Shown: positions 37,200 through 46,228, numbered from the stretch's first letter. The stretch is 64,000 nucleotides of DNA from DATAXP01 sp036272935 (GCA_036272935.1 DATAXP010000143.1:1-64000), one strand, 5' to 3'. Notes: generated by a model from the sequence alone, not told the origin. Numbers and translations: made by a program.

Positions 37200-38384
37200 A
37201 TGAAACGCCTTGTCGCCCTTCGCTTCCTGACCGCGGCCGGAGTGCTGTCGGTCGCCACGAGTCTTGCTGCCGCCGAGGGTGATGCCGCCAAGGGCGATCG
37301 CGATGCCCTGTTCGGGCGGCTCGACACCGACGGCGACGGCGTGATCAGCAAAGATGAGGTGCCCGACGCCCAGCAACGGATGTTCGAGCGCCTGCTGCGC
37401 AACGGCGACAAAAACGACGACGGCAAGCTCAGCAAGGAAGAGTTCATGGCGGCCGGCGCGGGCGAGCGACCGGCGGGTGATCGGCCAGGAGCCGCAAGCG
37501 GCCGCGGCGGCGATACGGGACGCCGGCCTGAGGGGGCCGAGCCGCAGGCGGAAGAGATCTTCGCCAGCCGCGATGAGAACAAGGACGGCAAGCTCCAGCG
37601 CGACGAAGTTCCCGAAGAGCGCCGCGAAGGATTCGATCGCATGGTCGAGCATTTCGATGCCGACGGCGACAAGGCGCTTTCACTCGACGAGTTCAAGAAA
37701 GGCTTGGCCATGATGCGCTCCGGCGGCGCCGCTGGCGCTGGCCAGGCGCAACGGGCGCCGGAAGGCCGACCCGGCGCCGGTGCTGGCGGTATGGGCGGAG
37801 GCGGTTTGTTCGGCGCGCTCGACACGAACCACGACGGCAAACTCTCCGGCGATGAGATTGCCGCCGCCAGCGAGTCGCTGAAGAAGCTCGACAAGGACGG
37901 CGACGGCACGATCACCGGTCAGGAAGCGTTCGCCGGCATGCCCGGTCGCGACATGCCGCGCGGCGGCACTCCGGGCGCCCCCGGAAGCGCAGCCGGCGGC
38001 GGCAACGAAATGGCCAAGCAGATGATCGCCCGGGCCGACGCTAACGGCGACGGCAAGCTCAGCAAGGACGAAGCTCCGGATCGCCTGCGCGACAACTTCG
38101 ATCGCGTCGACCGCAACGGCGACGGATTCGTCGATGCCAGTGAATTGGGGGTGGTCGTCGGCGGTGGCGGCCGGCCTGGTGCTCCGGGAGCAGGCGGCGC
38201 GGGCGGTGGCGGCGACATGGCCAAGCAGATTCTCAGCCGCAACGACGCCAACAACGACGGCAAGCTCAGCCGCGATGAAGCCCCGGATTGGATGAAAAAC
38301 AACTTCGACAAGCTCGACCGCAACAGCGACGGGTTCCTCGAGGCCAGCGAGCTGCAGGCACCCGGCCGGCGGCCGAACCAGTAA
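37200..38384 (+). CDS. Secreted protein with ten EF-hand loops
   Basis: A 394-residue protein with a signal peptide (1-25, ending LAAA|EG). Ten D-x-[DN]-x-D/N-type calcium loops occur as five pairs, including DTDGDGVISKDE, DKNDDGKLSKEE, DENKDGKLQRDE, DTNHDGKLSGDE, DANGDGKLSKDE and DANNDGKLSRDE. The fourth loop (DADGDKALSLDE) lacks the usual central Gly. Gly/Pro/Arg-rich linkers separate the pairs. Such proteins bind calcium outside the cytosol and are common in planctomycetes; partners are unknown. It is monocistronic with its own terminator. Confidence 0.9.
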   Translation: MKRLVALRFLTAAGVLSVATSLAAAEGDAAKGDRDALFGRLDTDGDGVISKDEVPDAQQRMFERLLRNGDKNDDGKLSKEEFMAAGAGERPAGDRPGAASGRGGDTGRRPEGAEPQAEEIFASRDENKDGKLQRDEVPEERREGFDRMVEHFDADGDKALSLDEFKKGLAMMRSGGAAGAGQAQRAPEGRPGAGAGGMGGGGLFGALDTNHDGKLSGDEIAAASESLKKLDKDGDGTITGQEAFAGMPGRDMPRGGTPGAPGSAAGGGNEMAKQMIARADANGDGKLSKDEAPDRLRDNFDRVDRNGDGFVDASELGVVVGGGGRPGAPGAGGAGGGGDMAKQILSRNDANNDGKLSRDEAPDWMKNNFDKLDRNSDGFLEASELQAPGRRPNQ

Positions 38385-38453
38385 TGCCGGCCCGCCGGTT
38401 TGGTGCGATGTCGCACCGAACATGAACAATCCGAAATGCTCCCCCTGGCCCCG

Positions 38454-38486
38454 ATACCCGGCACAAAACGTGCCGGGTATTTTTTT
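38454..38486 (+). terminator. Rho-independent terminator
   Basis: Stem ATACCCGGCAC with GTGCCGGGTAT around a 5-base loop, then TTTTTTT. It lies 70 bases after the EF-hand gene; a smaller hairpin GGTGCGATGTCGCACC precedes it at 38402. Confidence 0.92.
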
Positions 38487-38623
38487 GCGCACAGCCGGGG
38501 GGCTGCGGCAGATAATAGGATCGAGCGAACCTGAACGACAGCCGGGTGTCCTACGTAATGAATGCTGTGGGAGCAATCCTGGGAGCATTGAAACGGCAGC
38601 GAAGAGAGCAAAACAGGTGGGCC

Positions 38624-38857
38624 ATGAACGGACCATTCACACCCAATGAACCAGCACCTCGGAACGGGTCGAACCCAGAAAATGAATCGGCCCTGGTCGT
38701 CGCTGATGCCACGGCCCGTGAAGAGGCCGAGGAGCGCGCCTTAGCCGCCTTCGGCCTGTGGTTCGATGCCGAGTGCGACCGGCTCGTGGCCCGCTGGATC
38801 CACCTGGCCGCGCCGAATGCTCAGCGGCCCCAGAATTTGCGCCGGCGGGGGCTGTGA
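38624..38857 (+). CDS. Small hypothetical cytosolic protein
   Basis: A 77-residue protein starting MNGPFTPNEPAPRNGSN, with a helical acidic/aromatic centre (AREEAEERALAAFGLWFDAE) and ending VARWIHLAAPNAQRPQNLRR. I think small proteins ending in a W-x-H-x-AAPNA stretch occur in other planctomycetes, but I cannot name a family. ATG 38624 has an AGGTGG-like site; the frame is open from 38546. The TTTAGCCG repeat begins directly at its stop codon. Confidence 0.6.
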   Translation: MNGPFTPNEPAPRNGSNPENESALVVADATAREEAEERALAAFGLWFDAECDRLVARWIHLAAPNAQRPQNLRRRGL

Positions 38858-39027
38858 TTTAGCCGCGTCGCTTGCGACGCGCGGGGTAAGCCCCGCGGCT
38901 AGAGCGCGTTTCGCAACGGTGTGGCGTCCTGTCGGGGTGCCATGTCCACGCTCGTCGTGGACATGCTCACGCAAGCGTGAGCATGGCACCCGACCTCGCC
39001 GCTACAGCTAGCTGGAAAGCGCTCTAA
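38858..39027. repeat. Composite palindromic element, copy 2 (TTTAGCCG hairpin + MITE-like unit)
   Basis: Bases 38858-38902 are a TTTAGCCGCGTCGCTTGCGA...GCCCCGCGGCTA hairpin. Bases about 38902-39027 are the MITE-like unit: TAGAGCGCGTTTCGCAAC at the left, two inner hairpins framed by GGTGCCATG/CATGGCACC, and GCTGGAAAGCGCTCTA at the right. It is inverted relative to 15980-16106 and nearly identical. The terminal CTA on the right is the TAG stop of the minus-strand gene at 39024. Confidence 0.87.
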
Positions 39028-40019
39028 ATGACTTTTGTCCGGCTGACGGCATGAGCCGTTGCCGCCGCACCGACCGCCGCTAATCCCGCGATGCCGATCG
39101 TCCAGTGGTCGGCCTCGGAACCGAGCCGCGGCCAGCGCTCGACGATCTCTCGCCAGCCGCACAGCCAGGCGAACACCAAGGCAAACAGCACTCCGCTGTA
39201 CGGTATTCCTGCCAAGCGACGCCATGCCGGGCGGTACATCACTGCCACGGCATAGACGAGCACGCTCGCCGCGGCCAGCGCCGCCAAGGCTTGCCAGCCC
39301 AGGAACGCGCCGGTCACGGCCATTGCCAGGATGGCGGTGTTGCGTCCCACGGCGCCGCTGGGGCCACGGTCGGTCACCGGGCTGGCCAGGCATCCCATCA
39401 CGATTCCCGCCAGCCAGCCGCCCATGCCATCAGCCAAGCCGATCACTCGCGGCGGCCCGGTCACCAATTCGCGCATTGCCGAGAACGGCGGCGACACGGG
39501 ATGCAGCATCGGCCACGCCCCGCCGAGCAGAATCGCCCCCAGCCCCACGACTGCCATCAGCTTGGGGACCGCGTGGCCATCGTACTCGACCAACGTTGCG
39601 ACCAGCAGCAGGCACACCAGCGCGGCATGGTATGCGAACATCCCGTAACGCTGCGTCTCGTCGAGCGACGGCCCCGGCAGGTTCACCCCGCCGGCCGGCC
39701 ATTCGAGCCACGCCAGCACAAAGAACATCACCGCCGTGCATAGCTCGACCAGCGGGTAGCGCCGGGCGATTGGCTCGCCGCACGAGCGGCATCGTCCTCG
39801 CAGCCGCAGCCAGCCGATGATCGGCAGGTTGTCGGTCGAGCGGATCGGCGTGCGGCAATTGGGGCAGCGCGACCCAGGCCGTACGATGCTCATGCCGGCC
39901 GGCACGCGATACACCACCACGTTTAAAAAGCTGCCGATGCTCGCGCCGATGAAGAACATCAGCACCGCCAACGACCAGGCCTGGGCGGGATCGGTCACCG
40001 TGGAATCGGCAAAGATCAT
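39024..40019 (-). CDS. Prepilin peptidase-like A24 membrane protein, possibly inactive
   Basis: A 331-residue multi-pass membrane protein. The N-terminal domain is that of type IV prepilin peptidase/methylases: GSFLNVVVYRVPAGMSIVRP followed by two zinc-binding CxxC pairs (CPNCRTPI, CRSCGEPI) and RYPLVELCTA. In active enzymes two aspartates follow: one before a loop ending in Pro, and one in GxGD. Here the first region reads TLVEYDGHAVP (Glu in the usual Asp place, an Asp two residues on), and the second reads VGRNTAILAMAVTGAFLGWQ with no GxGD. The stop codon is supplied by the adjacent repeat, so the C-terminus may be altered. Confidence 0.82.
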   Translation of the reverse strand: MIFADSTVTDPAQAWSLAVLMFFIGASIGSFLNVVVYRVPAGMSIVRPGSRCPNCRTPIRSTDNLPIIGWLRLRGRCRSCGEPIARRYPLVELCTAVMFFVLAWLEWPAGGVNLPGPSLDETQRYGMFAYHAALVCLLLVATLVEYDGHAVPKLMAVVGLGAILLGGAWPMLHPVSPPFSAMRELVTGPPRVIGLADGMGGWLAGIVMGCLASPVTDRGPSGAVGRNTAILAMAVTGAFLGWQALAALAAASVLVYAVAVMYRPAWRRLAGIPYSGVLFALVFAWLCGWREIVERWPRLGSEADHWTIGIAGLAAVGAAATAHAVSRTKVI

Positions 40020-40087
40020 CGGCGGAACGCTACGCGCGGCTGGGTTGGCGGACGAGCCGGCCGGGAATTGCGACCCCGGACGCCCGG

Positions 40088-41839
40088 CTAACGGGTGCGC
40101 GCCGTTGGCGACACGTGCGAGCCGGTCCCCTGCACCTTAGCGTCGGCGGCCGCCCCCTGCCAGGACAAGCCCGGCCCCTGCCAGCGCAAAAACGTCAGCC
40201 GGTCGCGCTCGGTGAGATAGCTGTTGAGATACGGGCAGCGATCGAGCGTCTCGGCACCTCCGGCGGCCACAAGCTGCTCGGCGACGTGCCGCGGGGCCAA
40301 TACCCAGGCAGCGTTCGCGCCGTTGGCCGCCAGGCGTTCCGGGAACTCCTGCTCGTCGTCGAGTCGCACCACCTGCGGATGCAGGTAGTACGTGATCTGA
40401 TTGTCGCGCAAGTTGAGCATGTAGATCGGCTCGTCGGCGCCGATGCGCTGGTTGATCCGCCCGGCCAGCTCGGCCTGGGCGCGATACGTGTCGTGCGAGG
40501 GCATGATCCACGTCTGCACGCCGACGCTGATCAGCCAGATGGTGCCGAACACCGCGGCTAGTTCGCCGACCAGCCATCGTCGCCGCTCGAATGCGACTGC
40601 GGCAACCAGCCCAACGCCCATCAATATCAACAGCGCTGCCAGGACGTGCGGGTAACAATCGTTCATTCGCAGCGCGACGCCCGCCGCTGCGGCGGAGCCG
40701 ATCGCCAACCCGGCGGCCATCCAGCCGGTGCGGGCCGCGCCGGTGCGATAGCGCCATTTCAGATACTCGCTTCCGCCGTACGCGCCCAGCAGCGCCAGCG
40801 GTGCCAGCAACGGGATGGTGTAGTGCTTCGATTTGAATGAACTAGCTTGCAGCACGATCATGCCGACCACGAACCAGCAAGCCATCAACCGCCAGAACGG
40901 CTCGCGGAACCGACCCAGGTAGGCCGCGCGAATCACGCCCCCAATGACTACCGGCGTCCAGGGGAGCATGAGCATCGGCACCTGGTACAGGTAGCTAAAG
41001 GGGTAGTCGTGGGTGCCCATCGCTCCCTGAAAGCGGCCGAAGCTATGCATGACCAGCGAGTCGATCGCCGGCCAATACCGCTGCGACAGCGGCACCAGCC
41101 AGCCGAGCATGATCGCGCCGGCCACGATAATCCCGATCGGATCGAGCAGAAACTTCAACCCTCGCCACTGGCGCTGGAGCAGCACGAAGCCGCCACATGC
41201 CCCAAGGATGAACACCGGTCCGGCCGTGAGCTTCGCAAGAAACGATAGGCCGACGAGCGCGTAGAACAGCCACGGCAGCCAACGATGCGTCGGCCGGCCT
41301 CGCGGACTATCGACATTCGCCACGGCAAACACCGCGATGGCCGCGGCAACGACCACGGTGAGCAGCGTGTCGGACTCGGCCAACCGGGCCTGCTGCATCA
41401 CGTGGACGGTGGTCAGGTGCACCAGACCGGCGAAAATCGCCAGATCGTTGCCCAGCCACCGCGCCACCAGGCCAGCTAGTATCAGGGCCGTGATTACGCT
41501 GGCCAGGACGCTCGGCAATCGCACCACCCATTCCGCATCGCTGCGGAAGAGGGTCATCGACGCGGCGATGCTCCAGGCGGTCAACGGCGGCTTGTCGGTG
41601 AACGGCACGCCGCCGATCTTCGGCACCACAAAGTCGCCGGTGGTCAGCATCTCCTTGGCGGCCTGGGCAAACACTACCTCGTGATACGTCAGCACCCGCG
41701 AGACACCGATATTCACTAGCAGCATGCTGAGGCCGAAGGCCGCGATCACAGCGATCGAGCGCGGCGCAAGGGCCAGCGTGCCGGCTGGTTCAGCCGCGCC
41801 GGTTCGTTCGGGCATCGCTTCCTGCGCGCCGGTGGCCAT
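40088..41839 (-). CDS. GT39/ArnT-like membrane glycosyltransferase
   Basis: A 583-residue integral membrane protein with about 11-12 hydrophobic helices. The first lumenal loop VLTYHEVVFAQAAKEML and DFVVPKIGGVPFTDKPPL are the signature of the ArnT/PMT (GT39) group, which transfer sugars from polyprenyl-phosphate donors to lipid A or proteins on the outer face. HDYPFSYLYQVPMLMLPWTP is also typical. The C-terminal 150 residues form a soluble extracytoplasmic domain. Donor and acceptor are unknown. It is 68 bases upstream of the prepilin-peptidase-like gene on the same strand. Confidence 0.87.
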   Translation of the reverse strand: MATGAQEAMPERTGAAEPAGTLALAPRSIAVIAAFGLSMLLVNIGVSRVLTYHEVVFAQAAKEMLTTGDFVVPKIGGVPFTDKPPLTAWSIAASMTLFRSDAEWVVRLPSVLASVITALILAGLVARWLGNDLAIFAGLVHLTTVHVMQQARLAESDTLLTVVVAAAIAVFAVANVDSPRGRPTHRWLPWLFYALVGLSFLAKLTAGPVFILGACGGFVLLQRQWRGLKFLLDPIGIIVAGAIMLGWLVPLSQRYWPAIDSLVMHSFGRFQGAMGTHDYPFSYLYQVPMLMLPWTPVVIGGVIRAAYLGRFREPFWRLMACWFVVGMIVLQASSFKSKHYTIPLLAPLALLGAYGGSEYLKWRYRTGAARTGWMAAGLAIGSAAAAGVALRMNDCYPHVLAALLILMGVGLVAAVAFERRRWLVGELAAVFGTIWLISVGVQTWIMPSHDTYRAQAELAGRINQRIGADEPIYMLNLRDNQITYYLHPQVVRLDDEQEFPERLAANGANAAWVLAPRHVAEQLVAAGGAETLDRCPYLNSYLTERDRLTFLRWQGPGLSWQGAAADAKVQGTGSHVSPTARTR

Positions 41840-41959
41840 CCTGGCTCGCGACTGGGGGTGATCGGGGGATTAAGGGCCGGGGAGTATAGGTGACAGCAAA
41901 CCATGCGTCGAGGTCGGTTCGCCGCCGCCCGCTGGCTGGGGTGCATCCTGTGCGGATAG

Positions 41960-42059
41960 GATCACGAAAGCACGTAAAAGCTGAAAACATGAAACGGCAG
42001 GAATGCTCGTGGCACCAACTTGCTGTTTCGCGTTTTCGCCATTTCGTGTTTTCGTGATC
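41960..42059. repeat. Inverted repeat (GATCACGAAA...TTTCGTGATC type)
   Basis: GATCACGAAAGCACG at 41960 pairs with CGTGTTTTCGTGATC ending 42059; inner segments around GAAAACATGAAACG and CGTTTTCGCC also pair. It is AT-richer than its surroundings and non-coding. Confidence 0.65.
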
Positions 42060-42283
42060 TGCCGATCTGGCCTGCTTTCACCGTGGAGGCTTCGCCCCCG
42101 CAGGGATAAGCTCTGACATCATGGAGAGACTACGGACGGCGAAGGTCGCGCGACTGGTCCAGACCAAAAAACAACGCTCGTTTCTTGGTCTCTACCCCCT
42201 GGGGACCCCTCAGGGACCAAACAATAAACGCGGCGCGTTGTTTGGCCTGGAACAAGAAACTCACGGCTTGGGGCCGCACCGGC
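42060..42283. other. Non-coding gap with one hairpin
   Basis: No gene is visible. CCAAACAA (42217-42224) and TTGTTTGG (42238-42245) are perfect arms around a 13-base loop, about 40 bases after the stop of the minus-strand small protein gene, so it may end that transcript, although no T-run follows. A second feature is the near-repeat of TTCTTGGTCT/ACCAAAAAAC around 42170-42190. Confidence 0.4.
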
Positions 42284-42433
42284 TCAATGGTGCTTGAAGT
42301 ACTGCACCTCTCGCTCATGTTCTTCGGCCTTGGCGCGCGTCGAGAACGTGCCGAGGTTGCGGCGCTTGCCCGTTTTGGAGTTCTTCTTGCGCGAGTACAA
42401 GCGGTACTCGCCCGACTTGAGTTTGCGGATCAT
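42284..42433 (-). CDS. Small conserved basic protein
   Basis: A 49-residue protein with KLKSGEYRLYSRKKNSKTGK, then RRNLGTFSTRAKAEEHEREV and QYFKHH. I recall near-identical small proteins in many bacteria, including proteobacteria, annotated only as hypothetical; the sequence resembles a DNA-binding arm (AP2/integrase N-terminal type) that reads a strand-turn-strand. The start ATG 42433 has GAGG 8 bases upstream; the open frame to 42541 adds unrelated residues. Confidence 0.72.
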   Translation of the reverse strand: MIRKLKSGEYRLYSRKKNSKTGKRRNLGTFSTRAKAEEHEREVQYFKHH

Positions 42434-42567
42434 GGCGCGGCCTCGTTCAACAGAAGAATTGTTGATCGAACTGGGACACATTTTGCAAATCACGCGCCGC
42501 AATTTCCTGTGCTCGGGCGGCCGCAGTGATAGAATGAACACCTATTCCCGAAGGCGACCTCCGCACG

Positions 42568-43617
42568 ATGACGAGTCGTTGGTTTAACGTCGCGATCGTA
42601 GTGTTCTGGACCACCACCATGGGCTGGCTGGTCTGCGATAAGGTGTTGCCGGCGCTGATCGTCGGCGAGCCACCGTCGTACCGTAGCATCGGCAGCGACG
42701 CCGACGAGCACCTGCGGCCGGTCGGTTGGCGGATCCTGCTGAACGATCGACGGCTCGGCTGGGCCATCAGCCGGGCGCAGCGATTCGAAAAGGGGGGACA
42801 CGAGTTCCGCACCCGAGTGCGCCTGTCGCGACTTCCCGTCGCCGCGATGACGCCCAACTGGGTGAGCAGCTTCCTGCGGATGCTGCAGCGCGCCGGCGAG
42901 CTGCCCGACCTGCGCCTGGAAGTCGACGCGACGACGACCATCGACGTCGATCCCCTGGGACGGTTGCTCGGCCTCAACTCGGTGGCCACCCTGGGCTATC
43001 CCTCGCGGCGGCGATCCAGCGGATACGAGGTGTTCAACATCCGCATGGATGGCACTGTAAACAACAGCTATCTCGACCTGGTCGTCAAATCGGGCGATTT
43101 GCAATACAGCACCAGCACGTATCTGTCGGTCGATTCGCTGGTCGGCGATGCGCTCTCGCCGCAGGCACGGCTGCCGAACCTCAAGGTCGGCCAGAGCTGG
43201 ACGGTGCCGATCTACAGTCCGTTCCGGCCGCCGTCGAGCCCGATGGAAGTGCTGCAGGCCGAGGTGGTACGCCGCGACCAAATTCGCTGGGAAGAAATGT
43301 ACGTGGCGACGCTGGTTGTCGAGTACTCCGCCGACTCGGGAGGCGAGCTCAGCGGTAGCCGAACGCCGCAGGGTCGCGCCTGGGTGACCCTGGATGGCCG
43401 CGTGCTACGCCAGGAGCTGACGTTCGGTTCGACGCACCTGATGTTCGAACGCGTGGGGCTCGATCCGCCTGCCGACCGCCGGGTCGGCAAGCCGACCGAC
43501 GTCACGTTGCTGCGGCCGTGGTGGGGCATCGAAGGGATCAACGACGCGCCATTGGAACCGGCGGACTCCACGGAATCGCAGTCTGATGTGCGACCAGTAG
43601 CCGAGGCGACGCGATGA
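42568..43617 (+). CDS. Membrane-anchored hypothetical protein of an ABC exporter operon
   Basis: A 349-residue protein with one N-terminal transmembrane helix (about 6-24) and an extracytoplasmic part rich in beta strands (VGWRILLNDRRLGWAIS, YLDLVVKSGDLQYSTSTYLS, GRAWVTLDGRVLRQELTFG, in parts). I recognise no named family. Its last 4 bases overlap the start of the ABC ATPase gene (ATGA), so it is translationally coupled to the transporter and may be a substrate-side accessory or regulatory subunit. The C-terminal 25 residues are Pro/Glu/Ser-rich. Confidence 0.78.
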   Translation: MTSRWFNVAIVVFWTTTMGWLVCDKVLPALIVGEPPSYRSIGSDADEHLRPVGWRILLNDRRLGWAISRAQRFEKGGHEFRTRVRLSRLPVAAMTPNWVSSFLRMLQRAGELPDLRLEVDATTTIDVDPLGRLLGLNSVATLGYPSRRRSSGYEVFNIRMDGTVNNSYLDLVVKSGDLQYSTSTYLSVDSLVGDALSPQARLPNLKVGQSWTVPIYSPFRPPSSPMEVLQAEVVRRDQIRWEEMYVATLVVEYSADSGGELSGSRTPQGRAWVTLDGRVLRQELTFGSTHLMFERVGLDPPADRRVGKPTDVTLLRPWWGIEGINDAPLEPADSTESQSDVRPVAEATR

Positions 43618-44369
43618 TCGAGCTGGAACATGTCTCGCGCACCTACGGGCAGAAGCTCGCGGTTGCCGATTTGTCGTTGACGGTGCCGCGCGGCGAGCTG
43701 TTCGCGCTGCTGGGCGCCAATGGCGCCGGCAAAACGACCACCATCAAGATGCTCGTCGGCCTGCTGCGGCCCACGTCGGGCACGGTGCGCATCTGCGGGC
43801 ACGATATGGCCAGCGACGGCCGCGCCGCCTGCCAGTTGCTTGGCTACGTGCCCGATGAACCGTATTTGTACGAGAAGCTCTCGGGGCGAGAGTTTCTGCA
43901 CTTCATCGCCGGCATGTACGGTCTGGCGATGGCCGAGCGGCAGGAGCGCGTGCGACAGGCCATCGAGCAGTTCAACCTCGAGGGATTTGTCGACGACCTG
44001 TGCGAAACGTATTCGCACGGCATGAAGCAGCGCACGGTCTTCGCCGCGGCATTGCTGCACGATCCGGCCGTGCTGGTGATCGACGAGCCGATGGTTGGGC
44101 TCGATCCGCGCAGCGCCCGCATCGTCAAGGATCTGCTGCGGGCGCATGCCACGGCGGGGATGACGATCTTCATGTCGACGCACTCGTTGGCCGTGGCCGA
44201 AGAGATCGCCGACCGCATCGGCATCTTCGCCCACGGCCGACTGCGCTGCCTGGGAACGCTGTCCGAGATCAAGCACGAGCTGCATGCCGATGAGGCGTCG
44301 CTCGAGCAGTTGTTCCTCGACGTGACCGCCGAACCGTCGACGGCGACGCTGCTCGCGGAGAAGTTGTAG
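43614..44369 (+). CDS. ABC transporter ATP-binding protein
   Basis: A 251-residue ATPase subunit. Walker A GANGAGKTT is at 34-42, the signature YSHGMKQR near 133-140, Walker B VLVIDEPMVGLDP near 154-166, and the switch histidine in STHSLAVAEE. It resembles the ABC-2-type exporter group (drug, lipid or polysaccharide export). It overlaps the upstream gene by 4 bases and precedes the permease by 11 bases. Confidence 0.93.
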   Translation: MIELEHVSRTYGQKLAVADLSLTVPRGELFALLGANGAGKTTTIKMLVGLLRPTSGTVRICGHDMASDGRAACQLLGYVPDEPYLYEKLSGREFLHFIAGMYGLAMAERQERVRQAIEQFNLEGFVDDLCETYSHGMKQRTVFAAALLHDPAVLVIDEPMVGLDPRSARIVKDLLRAHATAGMTIFMSTHSLAVAEEIADRIGIFAHGRLRCLGTLSEIKHELHADEASLEQLFLDVTAEPSTATLLAEKL

Positions 44370-44380
44370 GGAATCCGGCC

Positions 44381-46171
44381 ATGCACTTACCGGCGATCAC
44401 TGTCGAGCATAGCCTGGGCCGGCTGACGAGCATTGCCGAGGAAGCCGCCCTGTTCCACGAGTTGCGCCGGCGGACGCTCTCGAACCTGGTGAGCCGCGCG
44501 CTGGAGCAATCGCGATTGCGGATCGCGCTGGTGGTGCTGCTCACAGCGCTGCTGTGGGTGGCGTTGTTCTTCGTGTTCACCGATGCGTTCCGCTTCGTCA
44601 GCGTGTCGCTCGAGGACACGAACACCCGCAACGAAACGATCCGCAGCCTGATGAGCCTATTCTTCGCCTCGTTGGTGGTGATGCTCGCGTTTTCGACCGG
44701 CATCCTCGCCTACGGCAACCTGTACAGCTCGCAAGAGGTGCGCTTTTTGCTCACCACGCCCGTGCGCGACGAGCGCGTGTTCCTGCACAAGTTCCAGGAA
44801 GCGATCTTCCTGAGCACCTGGGCGTTTCTGCTGCTGGGCAGTCCGGTGCTGCTGGCTTATGGACTGGCCGAAGGGGCCGGCTGGTGGTACTACGGGGCCT
44901 TGCTGCCGTACGCCCTGGCGTTCGCCTACATTCCCGGCTGCCTGGGAGCGATCGCGTGCCTGTTGATCGTGCGCTATCTGCCGACCCGGCGCGTGAAGCT
45001 GTTCGGCGTCGGTGGGGCGGTCGTTGTCGTTGCGGTAGCCGCGATCGCGTGGCCCGCCGTGTTCGGCTTCCGGCACGCCTGGCTAACGCCCGGCTGGTTC
45101 GAGGAAGCACTGGCCCGCGTGCGATTTGCCGAGTACCGCCTGCTGCCCAACTGGTGGCTGAGCTCGGGGCTGCTCGAGGCGGCGCACGGAAGTTCGTCGA
45201 GCATGCTGGGACGCGAGGCGCTATGGGAATGCCTGCTGTTCCTGGCGCTGCTCACCTCGAACGCATTGATGCTGCACCTGCTGACCATGGCCTGCGCACG
45301 GCGCGTGTTCCGAACCGGCTACACCGTGCTGCATGCCGATCGGTCCTCCGATCGGCGCATCTCAGCGGCCCACGCCGAGCCGTGGCTCACCGCCCCCGGT
45401 AGCCTATTGCCCGAGCGGCTGCGGCTGCTGGTGCTCAAAGACCTGAAGCTGTTTCGTCGCGACCCGGTGCAGTGGTCGCAGTTCATCGTGTTCTTCGCCT
45501 TGCTGGTGCTGTACTTCTTCAGCACGCGCAAGCTCAGCTTCGACGTCGAGTACGCAGCGTGGGTCAACATGATCAGCTTCCTGAACCTGGCGATCATCGG
45601 CCTGATCCTCTCGACATTCACCACGCGATTCATTTTTCCACTGATCAGCATCGAAGGCCGGCGGTTCTGGATTCTAGGCTTGCTGCCGGTACGACGCGAC
45701 ATGATCTTGTGGAGCAAGTTCCTATTCGCCGTGTTCGGCTCGTGGATTCCTTGCTCGCTGCTGGCGGTATTGAGCGACGTGATGCTCGGCGTGACAGCCG
45801 ATCTGATGCTGGTCCACCTGCTGATCTGCGCCCTGCTTTGCCTGGGGCTATCGGGAATCGCCGTTGGGCTGGGGGCACGCTTTCCGAATTTTCGCCACGA
45901 GTCGCCGGCGCGCATCGCCGCCGGGTTCGGTGGCACGCTCACGCTGGTCATCAGCACGACGTACATCATGGCCATCGTCGTGCTCGCCGCCGTGCCGTGT
46001 CATTTCTACTCCGCCCTGGCCACGACCGCGGAGGTTTCCGAGTGGTTCAGCTCGGAAAAGCTTTCGCTGTGGTGGTCCGCCGGCCTTGGTGCGAGCATCG
46101 TCCTGGGAATCACCGCCACCGTCGTTCCATTGCGGCTGGGCTTGCAGTGGTTCCGGCGGATAGAATTCTAA
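44381..46171 (+). CDS. ABC exporter permease, large planctomycete type
   Basis: A 596-residue membrane protein with about 12 predicted helices in two sets: about 45-65, 90-115, 145-205, 215-240, 280-310, then 370-390, 405-430, 450-520 and 555-590. EVRFLLTTPVRDERVFLHKF and RRFWILGLLPVRRDMILWSKF are the paired 'LL..P' cytoplasmic loops seen in ABC-2-like permeases that lack a fused ATPase. Its length suggests both half-permeases in one chain. Substrate is unknown. It is the third gene of the 42568-46171 operon. Confidence 0.85.
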   Translation: MHLPAITVEHSLGRLTSIAEEAALFHELRRRTLSNLVSRALEQSRLRIALVVLLTALLWVALFFVFTDAFRFVSVSLEDTNTRNETIRSLMSLFFASLVVMLAFSTGILAYGNLYSSQEVRFLLTTPVRDERVFLHKFQEAIFLSTWAFLLLGSPVLLAYGLAEGAGWWYYGALLPYALAFAYIPGCLGAIACLLIVRYLPTRRVKLFGVGGAVVVVAVAAIAWPAVFGFRHAWLTPGWFEEALARVRFAEYRLLPNWWLSSGLLEAAHGSSSSMLGREALWECLLFLALLTSNALMLHLLTMACARRVFRTGYTVLHADRSSDRRISAAHAEPWLTAPGSLLPERLRLLVLKDLKLFRRDPVQWSQFIVFFALLVLYFFSTRKLSFDVEYAAWVNMISFLNLAIIGLILSTFTTRFIFPLISIEGRRFWILGLLPVRRDMILWSKFLFAVFGSWIPCSLLAVLSDVMLGVTADLMLVHLLICALLCLGLSGIAVGLGARFPNFRHESPARIAAGFGGTLTLVISTTYIMAIVVLAAVPCHFYSALATTAEVSEWFSSEKLSLWWSAGLGASIVLGITATVVPLRLGLQWFRRIEF

Positions 46172-46190
46172 CGTCGCCGTGTCGAAGCGC

Positions 46191-46214
46191 GGCTCGCAAG
46201 CGAGCCGGCTAAAC
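46191..46214. repeat. Short palindrome of the CGGCTAAA family
   Basis: GGCTCGCAAGCGAGCC (46191-46206) is a perfect palindrome followed by GGCTAAAC. The same palindrome occurs inside 62620-62673. It sits in the 57-base gap between the permease gene and rlmN. Confidence 0.7.
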
Positions 46215-46228
46215 GTCGGACATGCCTC

